DNA of 7,037 nt from Leucothrix mucor. GTDB taxonomy: Bacteria; Pseudomonadota; Gammaproteobacteria; Thiotrichales; Thiotrichaceae. Under the pieces are notes generated by a model. It worked only from the letters and a program-made list of their open reading frames with translations. It made no database searches and was not told where the DNA came from. Positions within the stretch are counted from its first letter, which is position 1, and the number at the start of each line of letters is the position of its first letter. Below, in pieces: positions 1-4,743 of the stretch. The stretch is from assembly GCA_011322515.1 (NCBI GenBank), contig DRMS01000293.1, positions 1-7,037 on the forward strand, read 5' to 3'. The position numbers and the translations under genes are program-made.

Positions 1-53
1 CGCGCTACAGCATGGCACTAGAAAGAAAATTGGATACTGGGCATAGAAACTAA
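1..53 (+). CDS. aapM: 3' end of amino-acid ABC transporter permease (AapM-like), partial
   Basis: Only the last 16 codons are present, in the frame starting at base 3 and ending with TAA at 51-53. The tail reads RYSMALERKLDTGHRN. The R-Y-S-x-x-L-E-R pattern is typical of the cytoplasmic C-terminus of AapM/GlnP-type inner-membrane permeases for polar amino acids. The stop lies 14 nt before the ATG of the ATPase gene on the same strand, the usual order aapQ-aapM-aapP of the general L-amino-acid transporter, which supports the call more than the short peptide does. The 5' part lies outside the window. Confidence 0.6.
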   Translation, partial: RYSMALERKLDTGHRN

Positions 54-67
54 TTGAGAACTATTTT

Positions 68-835
68 ATGAGTGAAGCAACAACACAAGCACAACAAGAT
101 TACGCCATCCGCATGATTAATCTCAATAAATGGTATGGCGATTTTCATGTTCTAAAAGACATCAATCTCAATGTGACCCAAGGTGAACGCATTGTTATCT
201 GTGGCCCCTCAGGTTCAGGAAAATCAACCGTTATCCGTTGCATTAATCATCTTGAAGAGCATCAAAAAGGAAAAATTATTGTTAATGGTGAAGAAATTAC
301 AGGGGATGTAAAACAATTAGAACGTCTACGCACCAATGTTGGCATGTGCTTTCAACACTTTAATTTGTTTCCGCATTTAAGCATTTTAGATAACCTCACC
401 CTTGCGCCGATTTGGGTACGAAAAATCCCCAAGGCAGAAGCAGAAGCCACCGCAATGAAATACCTTGAGCGGGTAAAAATCCCCGACCAAGCCAATAAAT
501 ACCCTGGGCAATTATCAGGTGGTCAACAACAACGTGTTGCCATTGCCCGTAGTCTGTGCATGAATCCAAAAATCATGCTATTTGACGAACCCACCTCAGC
601 ACTTGACCCTGAAATGATTTCAGAAGTGCTTGATGTCATGATAGAACTAGCCAATGAAGGCGGTATGACCATGCTCTGTGTTACGCATGAAATGGGCTTT
701 GCCAAACAAGTAGCAGACCGTGTTATCTTTATGGATGCAGGGCAGATTATTGAAGAAAATACACCGAATGAATTTTTTAATAATCCACAATCTGAGCGTA
801 CCCAATTGTTCTTGAGTCAGATTATCGCGCATTAG
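68..835 (+). CDS. aapP: General L-amino-acid ABC transporter ATP-binding protein AapP
   Basis: This is the ATPase of a polar/general amino-acid importer; it hydrolyses ATP on the cytoplasmic face of the AapQ/AapM permease pair. The protein has 255 aa, the normal full length. It shows Walker A GPSGSGKS (46-53), Q-loop Q96 in CFQHFNLFPH, ABC signature LSGGQ (149-153), Walker B IMLFDE (169-174), D-loop SALD (177-180) and switch H207. The stretches NLNKWYGDFHVL, LAPIWVRK and RVKIPDQANKYPGQLSGGQ are characteristic of the AapP/BztD branch rather than GlnQ in general. The start ATG has only a weak GAGAA 8 nt upstream, consistent with translation coupled to the permease that ends 14 nt earlier. A family A element begins three bases after the stop and may form the 3' end of the transcript. 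The substrate cannot be fixed from the ATPase alone. Confidence 0.93.
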   Translation: MSEATTQAQQDYAIRMINLNKWYGDFHVLKDINLNVTQGERIVICGPSGSGKSTVIRCINHLEEHQKGKIIVNGEEITGDVKQLERLRTNVGMCFQHFNLFPHLSILDNLTLAPIWVRKIPKAEAEATAMKYLERVKIPDQANKYPGQLSGGQQQRVAIARSLCMNPKIMLFDEPTSALDPEMISEVLDVMIELANEGGMTMLCVTHEMGFAKQVADRVIFMDAGQIIEENTPNEFFNNPQSERTQLFLSQIIAH

Positions 836-968
836 TAAGGAGCGTGCACGAAACAACTTCCCGATCTCTAACTTGCCTTTTTATCCCAGCTTGGATGATC
901 TCATTCGTTGCGTAGAGTGACTATGCGGCTCATAAGTGCACCCAATCTGAAATAAAAATTCTGCGTTA

Positions 969-1067
969 TAGTTTTTCAGATAAAATAATTACACCCTTCG
1001 ACTCCGCTCAGGGTACAGCTCCCTGAGCGGAGTCGAAGGGTGCGGAAATTTAATAAATGAATGTCTA
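969..1067 (+). mobile_element. Family T MITE-like element, copy T1, nested in A1
   Basis: The element is 99 bp and flanked by TA on both sides (967-968, 1068-1069). Its ends begin TAG and are AT-rich inverted repeats: left TAGTTTTTCAGATAAA, right (reverse strand) TAGACATTCATTTATT. The uninterrupted A3 copy reads GCGTTAGAAC at the same place (5575-5584), which reconstructs an empty site with one TA. TA duplication is the mark of IS630/Tc1-mariner transposition, so a partner of that family is inferred. The centre is a REP-like palindrome (992-1042) unrelated to the centre of T2. Confidence 0.82.
992..1042. repeat. REP-like palindrome, TCCG type, perfect 22-bp arms
   Basis: The left arm at 992-1013 (CACCCTTCGACTCCGCTCAG plus GG) and right arm at 1021-1042 are perfectly complementary around the 7-nt loop TACAGCT. 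As RNA this is a very strong hairpin on either strand. There is no following T-tract, so classical intrinsic termination is not shown. The same arm sequence, with CAAG in place of TCCG, forms the core of the family G elements. Confidence 0.9.
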
Positions 1068-1152
1068 TAGAACTTCGGGAAGTTATTCCGCGCACGTTCC
1101 TACTTAATTTTAGGCGGATACTTAGTGCCAACTATCTATCCCGTCAGGGAAT

Positions 1153-1174
1153 AGTAATTAAGCAAGGGTTAAGC
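1153..1174 (+). promoter_or_regulatory. TTAAGC direct repeat upstream of the DUF11 gene
   Basis: TTAAGC occurs at 1158-1163 and again at 1169-1174, an 11-bp period (one helical turn). The block AGTAATTAAGC, three bases, GGTTAAG recurs at 5940-5960 in front of the potA-like gene. In both places it ends about 30 nt before the start codon (33 and 29 nt). A site for an OmpR/PhoB-type regulator or a shared promoter segment is an inference from spacing only. Confidence 0.4.
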
Positions 1175-1178
1175 TAAA

Positions 1179-1197
1179 CCTCAATCATTAATTGAGG
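1179..1197 (+). promoter_or_regulatory. Hairpin covering the Shine-Dalgarno of the DUF11 gene
   Basis: CCTCAAT (1179-1185) and ATTGAGG (1191-1197) pair perfectly over a 5-nt loop CATTA. The 3' arm contains GAGG (1194-1197), which is 9 nt before the ATG at 1207 and is the only good ribosome-binding site there. Folding would hide it, so translation could depend on temperature, a binding protein or coupling. The stem has only seven pairs, so it would be easily opened. Confidence 0.5.
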
Positions 1198-1206
1198 AAT
1201 GCCATC

Positions 1207-1638
1207 ATGCTTATAAAAACCTTTATCATCGTTGCTTTATTAATGCCTTTTGCCTCTATTCAGGCTCAGGCTGCTAGCGAATCTGCACTATCCGTGCGCC
1301 TTCAACAAGCAGTAGATGCTAACTGTGATGGTGTTAGTGATAATGCCTTTTCATCTAAACCTAGCAGTCAGTTCATTATACTGCCCCAACAGTGCCTCAT
1401 TTATAAAATAACCGCTCAAAATCATTCTAATCAACCTCTTACCAATATCATACTGACAGGAAAGATTCCTCAGTACACGCAACTCAAGCCCAATAGCATT
1501 TTTGTCTATGAAAATGAAAAATTAAGCCCAGTAGTGGCTTATCAAAGTAGTGATTCACCCCAAGTTAAAGCCGAGCTAACAACACTCGCGCCTTTTAAAT
1601 CAATTGTCATCATTTATTCTGTGCTAATCCATTTTTGA
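1207..1638 (+). CDS. Secreted protein with a single DUF11-like (surface repeat) domain
   Basis: The start is placed at ATG 1207 because GAGG lies 9 nt upstream; a TTG at 1192 is in frame but overlaps that ribosome-binding site. The 143-aa product begins with a Sec signal peptide (MLIKTFIIVALLMPFASIQA, cleavage near residues 20-23), so it should be exported. Residues about 38-143 resemble one DUF11/Ig-like repeat: DANCDGVSD, then QQCLIYKITAQN and QPLTNIILTGKIPQYTQL match the pattern C-x-Y-x-I-x-x-x-N-x-x-x-x-P-L-T-N-V-x-x-x-D-x-x-P-x-x-T. Cys40 and Cys63 could form a disulfide. Family members are usually long tandem-repeat surface proteins, so one isolated repeat is unusual; this may be a remnant or a small periplasmic/surface protein. 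There are no operon partners: the upstream side is element A1 and the downstream side is AT-rich spacer. Function unknown. Confidence 0.72.
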   Translation: MLIKTFIIVALLMPFASIQAQAASESALSVRLQQAVDANCDGVSDNAFSSKPSSQFIILPQQCLIYKITAQNHSNQPLTNIILTGKIPQYTQLKPNSIFVYENEKLSPVVAYQSSDSPQVKAELTTLAPFKSIVIIYSVLIHF

Positions 1639-1819
1639 TAAGCGTATAATATAACTGATTGATATTTTTTAAAAAATAATAAAATATTACTGTTTATAAT
1701 GGACTCTGTTGGTACAGCATATTAGCTGTAAATTTTGAAAATAGTCTTAATAAATTTCCACTGAAAGCGAAATTTTACATCAAAGCACCACCGATGGCTT
1801 TTGAGTCATTGCAGATTTT
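1639..1819. other. AT-rich spacer after the DUF11 gene
   Basis: With the G1 element (1820-1988) this forms a gene-free stretch of about 365 bases. It holds a perfect A/T palindrome (1663-1678, six T then six A with TA ends) and a hairpin TACAGC-ATATTA-GCTGTA (1713-1730) followed by AATTTT, a possible weak terminator for the DUF11 gene. A longer-range imperfect inverted repeat joins TGTAAATTTTG (1727-1737) to GCGAAATTTTACA near 1768-1780. No reading frame here looks coding. Confidence 0.4.
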
Positions 1820-1988
1820 GGCTACCAACTTATAGGTGGGACAAGTAAAGTCATAGCAAACAACCTGTACCCTTCGACAAGCTCAGGGAACTAGCCCTTT
1901 GGTAGACTCAGGACACCGCTTCCTGAGCTTGTCGAAGGGTACGAGTAAATAGCAGAAACATGAACTGTCCCACCTTAAACTGGTAGCC
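1820..1988 (+). mobile_element. Family G MITE-like element, copy G1
   Basis: The ends are inverted repeats: left GGCTACCAACTTATAGGTGG and right (reverse strand) GGCTACCAGTTTAAGGTGGG, both continuing into GGGACA. It is 169 bp with no coding capacity, and its centre is a three-part REP-like palindrome. No clear target duplication is visible (CAGATTTT left, TGAAAAAG right). The right end lies 15 bp from the rpfF-like stop codon, so rpfF transcripts coming from the other side would read into it. GGCT ends with an 8-bp duplication (seen in G2) suggest mobilisation by an IS1595-like transposase; that assignment is tentative. Confidence 0.85.
1867..1942. repeat. REP-like palindrome in G1, CAAG type
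   Basis: Perfect 21-bp arms at 1867-1887 (GTACCCTTCGACAAGCTCAG plus G) and 1922-1942. The interior contains a third, related half-motif CCCTTTGGTAGACTCAGGAC (1895-1914). The arms would form a strong cruciform or RNA hairpin. Confidence 0.88.
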
Positions 1989-2003
1989 TGAAAAAGCGTA
2001 ACA

Positions 2004-2867
2004 TCAATTATTATTTTGATTTTCTACCATATTAACCGAACCTTTTTTCTTTTGTCGTCGTGTTAATGCGTGCATCATCCTCAGATTTTTTTCTGTCAAC
2101 TGCATTGCTGTTTCTACCCAAAGATCAATGCTAAATTCAAGGCTTTCGTAACTTATGTTCTGTTGATATTGTTTAATTTTATGTAATGCTTGATGTGAAC
2201 GTTTATTTCTATCCGCGATAAATTTTTCTATTTTCTGAGCGCCTTTTCCTTCTTCAACAAGCGAGTAAATACCCCCCATGAGTTTTAACTCTTGTGCCGA
2301 ATAACGCTTCCCTGTTACGAAGGCCCTATCTGCTTCTAGATCTCCTGCAAAACGTTTAAAAAGATCATATGCACCCATTCCTGGAAAGAAACCAAAAAGA
2401 GCTTCTGGAAATGAAAAGGTAGAACGCTTCTCAGAGAAAATATAATTACAGGCTAATGCCGCTTCAAAACCACCACCTAAAGTATCACCTGCTACATTGG
2501 CAATCGTTGTGATGTTACGTTTTCCACCCGTTAAAGCCCAATAAATAAGCTCTATACAAACAATACCGTATTCTCTTAATAGCTCTGGCTTATTATGCAT
2601 AACAAGCTCATAAAAATATTCAAGATCTCCCCCTGCATTATAAATTTCAGGGTGGTCAGACTGGAGAACAACGTAATCTATCGTGTCTGGTTTAGACGGG
2701 TCAAGTGAGCCATACTCATCTAACATATGCAACAAATTGAGAAGCTCCATTAACATTGACAAAGTAAAGCATTGCCTACCAATAGGATTCATAGCAACCC
2801 AAAGAGTGGAGGTTTTTTTATTCCATTTTACAGTGAGTTCTTTGTAATCAGAAGGTACTAGTGACAT
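2004..2867 (-). CDS. rpfF: RpfF-like DSF synthase (crotonase superfamily)
   Basis: RpfF enzymes dehydrate 3-hydroxyacyl-ACP and then cleave the thioester, releasing cis-2-unsaturated fatty acids (DSF family) used for quorum sensing; they act in the cytoplasm. The 287-aa product has the usual length. It has the crotonase oxyanion-hole region IYNAGGDLEYF (75-85) and the RpfF hallmark AGDTLGGGFEAAL (126-138) followed by SFPEALFGFFPGMGAY (152-167). Glu135 and Glu155 correspond to the two catalytic glutamates of Xanthomonas RpfF (E141, E161), so it should be active. The start ATG has GAGGAA 8 nt upstream (2876-2881 on the plus strand). The K/Q/N-rich tail is probably disordered. No rpfB, rpfC or rpfG lies beside it; it stands alone between element G1 downstream and element T2 upstream. 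A diverged crotonase with another acyl substrate is the alternative. Confidence 0.85.
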   Translation of the reverse strand: MSLVPSDYKELTVKWNKKTSTLWVAMNPIGRQCFTLSMLMELLNLLHMLDEYGSLDPSKPDTIDYVVLQSDHPEIYNAGGDLEYFYELVMHNKPELLREYGIVCIELIYWALTGGKRNITTIANVAGDTLGGGFEAALACNYIFSEKRSTFSFPEALFGFFPGMGAYDLFKRFAGDLEADRAFVTGKRYSAQELKLMGGIYSLVEEGKGAQKIEKFIADRNKRSHQALHKIKQYQQNISYESLEFSIDLWVETAMQLTEKNLRMMHALTRRQKKKGSVNMVENQNNN

Positions 2868-2891
2868 ATATAATATTCCTCAAAATATTGT

Positions 2892-2921
2892 TTTATAATT
2901 TAGCCCGACGGGGACTTGTAA
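2892..2921 (-). promoter_or_regulatory. Candidate promoter of rpfF
   Basis: Read on the minus strand, TATAAA (2892-2897, five of six matches to the -10 consensus) follows TTACAA (2916-2921, three of six) with an 18-nt spacer. It ends 24 nt before the start codon. The -35 is poor, so this is a pattern match only. Confidence 0.3.
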
Positions 2922-2945
2922 CCTGGTTGGAATATTTAAAACGTA

Positions 2946-2970
2946 TGAACGGATTCGCAAAACCCGTTCA
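2946..2970. repeat. Inverted repeat upstream of rpfF
   Basis: TGAACGG (2946-2952) pairs perfectly with CCGTTCA (2964-2970) over an 11-nt loop. It lies just upstream of the candidate promoter on the minus strand, so it could be an operator or the end of an old element. The gene-free stretch 2868-3520 consists of this, the candidate promoter, element T2, an inverted-repeat segment and the nested A2/G2 pair. Confidence 0.4.
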
Positions 2971-2995
2971 GCCTGAAATTTGGCGACCCTTGCTA

Positions 2996-3094
2996 TAGAC
3001 TTTCATATAAATAATTTCTGGAATCGGTGGATTTAGCCCCGCTAGAAAAGGCTAAAGCACTCGGTTTCGAAGAAATTTAATATCTGAATGTCTA
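2996..3094 (+). mobile_element. Family T MITE-like element, copy T2
   Basis: It is 99 bp, exactly the length of T1, and flanked by TA (2994-2995 and 3095-3096). Inverted ends: left TAGACTTTCATATAAATAAT, right (reverse strand) TAGACATTCAGATATTAAAT. The right end is nearly identical to that of T1 (AAATTTAATA, then TGAATGTCTA). The core is not the REP palindrome but a different imperfect hairpin: GATTTAGCC (3029-3037) against GGCTAAAGC (3049-3057). There are no coding sequences. Confidence 0.75.
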
Positions 3095-3100
3095 TAGAAA

Positions 3101-3183
3101 CAGTTGATGTTCGAAACCTCACTCCAATCTACCGTGCTAAATCTCGCACTTCTTTATAGTAAAAAATTCTCAACTATCAACTG
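3101..3183. repeat. 83-bp segment bounded by inverted repeats CAGTTGAT
   Basis: CAGTTGAT at 3101-3108 is matched by ATCAACTG at 3176-3183, and the similarity continues inward with one gap (GTTCGA against GTTGAGA). It could be a relic of a fourth short element or an RNA hairpin. No target duplication is clear and no second copy is present in the window. Confidence 0.35.
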
Positions 3184-3355
3184 GAAAGTGAACGATGCTT
3201 AAGAACGTTCCAAGCAATGATTTTACCCATCTGACTTGCCCTTTTGCTCCTGCTTGAATCATCTCAATCGTTGTGTAGAGCAACTATGCGCTTCTTGAGA
3301 TGCACCAATCAGGAACAAAAAATAAGCGCAATATAGGTAAATTCATTACTTGAAA

Positions 3356-3498
3356 GGCTACCAGTGTAAGGTGGGACAGTTCATGTTTTTGCTATTCACC
3401 CGCGCCCTTCGACAAGCTCAGGAAGCTAGCTCCCTGAGCTTGTCGAAGGTGCGGATTGTTTGCTATGACGTTACTTGTCCCGCCTTAAGTTGGTAGCC
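3356..3498 (-). mobile_element. Family G MITE-like element, copy G2, nested in A2
   Basis: It is 143 bp with GGCTACC ends, in the opposite orientation to G1 and G3. It is bounded by a perfect 8-bp direct repeat ACTTGAAA (3348-3355 and 3499-3506), the clearest target duplication of this family. Its core has 17-bp palindrome arms (3406-3422, 3433-3449) of the CAAG type but lacks the middle GGTAGACTCAGG module found in G1, G3 and G4. One G is missing in the right arm compared with its relatives. Confidence 0.88.
3406..3449. repeat. REP-like palindrome in G2, short CAAG type
   Basis: CCTTCGACAAGCTCAGG and its exact complement are separated by only 10 nt (AAGCTAGCTC). This is the minimal two-arm form of the palindrome; G1, G3 and G4 carry an extra central module. 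Confidence 0.88.
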
Positions 3499-3520
3499 AC
3501 TTGAAACTTCCTTAATAGTC

Positions 3521-4210
3521 TTACTTAAAATCCCATTCAGTATATTTTTTAGCGAGCAGGGCGGCATATTTTTTATTAAGTCCTGTAAAAGCATAGGAAA
3601 ATTGCTCAGGGGTTATATCTCTGATTCGCTTAACTCGACCGCGTAGGGTTTTAATTCTGTCTTCGGCATTAGGGAAGTTTTTATAGAGATTGTCGATCAG
3701 TTTGTATGCTTTTTTATACTTCTTTTCAGTAATATAACTCTCATCAATGTCATAATTTAACGTCCTCATATTTGCGATAGAAAAATAGGTAGCAAGACCT
3801 TCCTCAAACACGCTACTGCCATCGAGACCCGCAGGGGATAATAAGTGAATGACTTCATGAGATAGCTGAAACAAAGCTTCTTTCTCATTCTTGGAGGCAC
3901 TTTTGGTTAGCTGAATAATAAGATGTTTTCTGTTTTTGCTTATAAAGGGATACCAAATTTCAGGCTGATTGAGATTGGTAAACTCTATCCCTAGTAATGT
4001 CCAAGATGGGTCTCTTTTTCCATAGCGTTGTTCAGCATTATTTAGAATATCGCTGAGTCTGGAAACAACCGTCCAAGTAAATCCCACATCCGTTCTTTTG
4101 GCTAGTATCTGACTACTGCAAAAAAATTTGTCTTTAGCAACACAAACCGATGTGAATGCCAATGCAGTAAATAAAAATATAAGTAGGGTCATTGATCGTA
4201 TTTTCTTCAT
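3521..4210 (-). CDS. Secreted HExxH zinc-metallopeptidase-like protein
   Basis: The 229-aa product starts with a Sec signal peptide (MKKIRSMTLLIFLFTALAFT, cleavage near Ala25), so it should act in the periplasm or outside the cell. The central motif HEVIH (118-122) followed by EEGLATYF (136-143) is the gluzincin arrangement: two histidines and a downstream glutamate (E136 or E137) bind zinc, and Glu119 is the catalytic base. The spacing of 13 or 14 residues between HEVIH and that glutamate fits small peptidase-like proteins of this kind. The C-terminal 80 residues are Lys/Tyr-rich and helical, with no motif I recognise. No precise family can be named. No strong Shine-Dalgarno precedes the ATG; the KK-containing n-region of the signal peptide supports this start over the Met at residue 7. 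It is monocistronic between G2/A2 downstream and G3 upstream. Confidence 0.75.
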   Translation of the reverse strand: MKKIRSMTLLIFLFTALAFTSVCVAKDKFFCSSQILAKRTDVGFTWTVVSRLSDILNNAEQRYGKRDPSWTLLGIEFTNLNQPEIWYPFISKNRKHLIIQLTKSASKNEKEALFQLSHEVIHLLSPAGLDGSSVFEEGLATYFSIANMRTLNYDIDESYITEKKYKKAYKLIDNLYKNFPNAEDRIKTLRGRVKRIRDITPEQFSYAFTGLNKKYAALLAKKYTEWDFK

Positions 4211-4447
4211 AGTCTTGTCGTTATTAGAGAATTAAATAATAATTTTACAGAAGGTTAGCGGATTAACTAAAGGCACTGGTTTGCGGGTTAATACCGTTTA
4301 TCAATTATTTCTGTGGCTTTGCCGTTTGTACGTAATAAAAGGCTGTTCATCATCTATATCTTGGAAGCTAGATGGAGAACATGGGAATTTGCCATCGAAA
4401 AGCACGAAATAATAATAGATAAACCTTTCTTATATTTTATGTTGATT
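4211..4447. other. Spacer upstream of the peptidase-like gene
   Basis: With G3 and the remnant ORF this makes up the gene-free stretch 4211-4743. The first 50 bases are AT-rich and should hold the minus-strand promoter of the peptidase-like gene, but no convincing -35/-10 pair is visible. An open frame of 46 codons (GTG 4313 to TAG 4453, plus strand) has no ribosome-binding site and no recognisable product. No element ends were found in this part. Confidence 0.3.
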
Positions 4448-4618
4448 GCCTAGTGTCCCTTAAGGCGGGACAAGTAAAGTCATAGTAAACAACCCGCACC
4501 CTTCGACAAGCTCAGGGAACTAGCCCTTCGGTAGACTCAGGACATCGCTTCCTGAGCTTGTCGAAGGGTGCGGGTGAATAGGCAGAAACATTAACTGTCC
4601 CGCCTTAAACTGGTAGCC
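4448..4618 (+). mobile_element. Family G MITE-like element, copy G3 (left end decayed)
   Basis: From about 4460 (TTAAGGCGGGACAAGTAAAG) to 4618 it matches G1 closely, in the same orientation. The right end is intact (reverse strand GGCTACCAGTTTAAGGCGGG). The expected left GGCTACCAAC reads GCCTAGTGTCCC, so the left boundary at about 4448 is uncertain and mobility may be lost. The right flank TGAAAAA is the same as that of G1. The element is fused directly to the remnant signal-peptide ORF. Confidence 0.78.
4493..4574. repeat. REP-like palindrome in G3, CAAG type with perfect 24-bp arms
   Basis: The arms at 4493-4516 and 4551-4574 are exact complements, starting CCCGCACCCTTCGACAAG and ending with the reverse. 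The interior carries the module CCCTTCGGTAGACTCAGGAC (4524-4543). These are the longest perfect arms in the window, with no mismatches, which suggests recent spread or conversion even though the element's left end has decayed. Confidence 0.9.
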
Positions 4619-4725
4619 TGAAAAAACTCATCAAACTATTTGCGTGTTTATTTTTTTGGAGTAGCCTTAGTGCTTCGCAAGCTCGAAGCCACCCTATGGC
4701 AAATAAACAGTTTATACATTTATAA
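4618..4725 (+). pseudogene. Small signal-peptide-like ORF whose start was removed by element G3 (candidate)
   Basis: From the first base after G3 an open frame encodes KKLIKLFACLFFWSSLSASQ, then ARSHPMANKQFIHL and a TAA at 4723-4725. A charged n-region, a hydrophobic core and a small-residue S-A-S-Q-A end are those of a Sec signal peptide. No ATG, GTG or TTG precedes it: the first codon is CTG made from the last base of G3 plus TG, and TAA lies four codons earlier inside G3. The simplest reading is an ATG-AAA-AAA start whose upstream part was replaced by the element. The stop is 18 nt before the TPR gene ATG, so it could once have been the leading gene of a two-gene operon. Chance hydrophobicity in AT-rich DNA is the alternative. 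Confidence 0.33.
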
Positions 4726-4743
4726 AATATAAGGGATTTGATC

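Larger units (their letters stand above)
839..1100 (+). mobile_element. Family A MITE-like element, copy A1 (interrupted by a family T element)
   Basis: Terminal inverted repeats of 26 bp lie at 839-864 and 1075-1100 and match at 22 positions; the outer ends read GGAGCGTGCACG and, on the reverse strand, GGAACGTGCGCG, and both inner ends read AACTTCCCGA. No transposase is encoded. The flanks are TAA (836-838) and TAC (1101-1103), close to the TTA duplication seen in A2 and A3. The body from about 845 to 925 is almost identical to that of A3 at 5457-5538. A 99-bp family T element plus a duplicated TA sits inside; without them the element is 161 bp, exactly the length of A3. The left end follows the aapP stop codon by three bases, so the transcript probably runs into it. 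Confidence 0.85.
3202..3511 (+). mobile_element. Diverged family A element, copy A2, interrupted by G2
   Basis: The body 3231-3330 aligns with A1 and A3 (shared blocks CTTGCC, GCTTG, ATCTCA, TCGTTG, GTAGAG, ACTATGC, then AAGCG) but has many substitutions. Removing G2 (3356-3498) and one copy of its 8-bp duplication leaves about 159 bp, close to the 161 bp of A1 and A3. It also rejoins a right end reading AACTTCC that aligns with ACGTTCC. TTA flanks both sides (3199-3201, 3512-3514), as in A3. The right end is 9 bp from the stop codon of the minus-strand peptidase-like gene, so this is the oldest of the three copies and again lies at a gene's 3' end. Confidence 0.72.

Noticed and set aside
523..856. 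Minus-strand open frames over the 3' part of aapP
   Set aside because: They are antisense to a clearly conserved ATPase and have no ribosome-binding site or family features.
992..1042. Intrinsic terminator for aapP formed by the 22-bp palindrome
   Set aside because: The hairpin is strong but no T-tract follows on either strand, and it belongs to an inserted element; termination is possible but not shown.
839..1100. Family A elements as remnants of a transposase gene
   Set aside because: No reading frame longer than a few dozen codons and no transposase motif in any of the three copies.
1192..1206. TTG at 1192 as start of the DUF11 protein
   Set aside because: It would overlap the GAGG ribosome-binding site and add charged residues before a good signal peptide; ATG 1207 fits better.
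2868..2995. tRNA or small RNA gene upstream of rpfF
   Set aside because: No cloverleaf or CCA-type end; only a short 7-bp hairpin is visible.
4313..4453. Plus-strand 46-codon frame with GTG start upstream of G3
   Set aside because: No Shine-Dalgarno, no recognisable product, and the frame ends in the decayed left end of G3.
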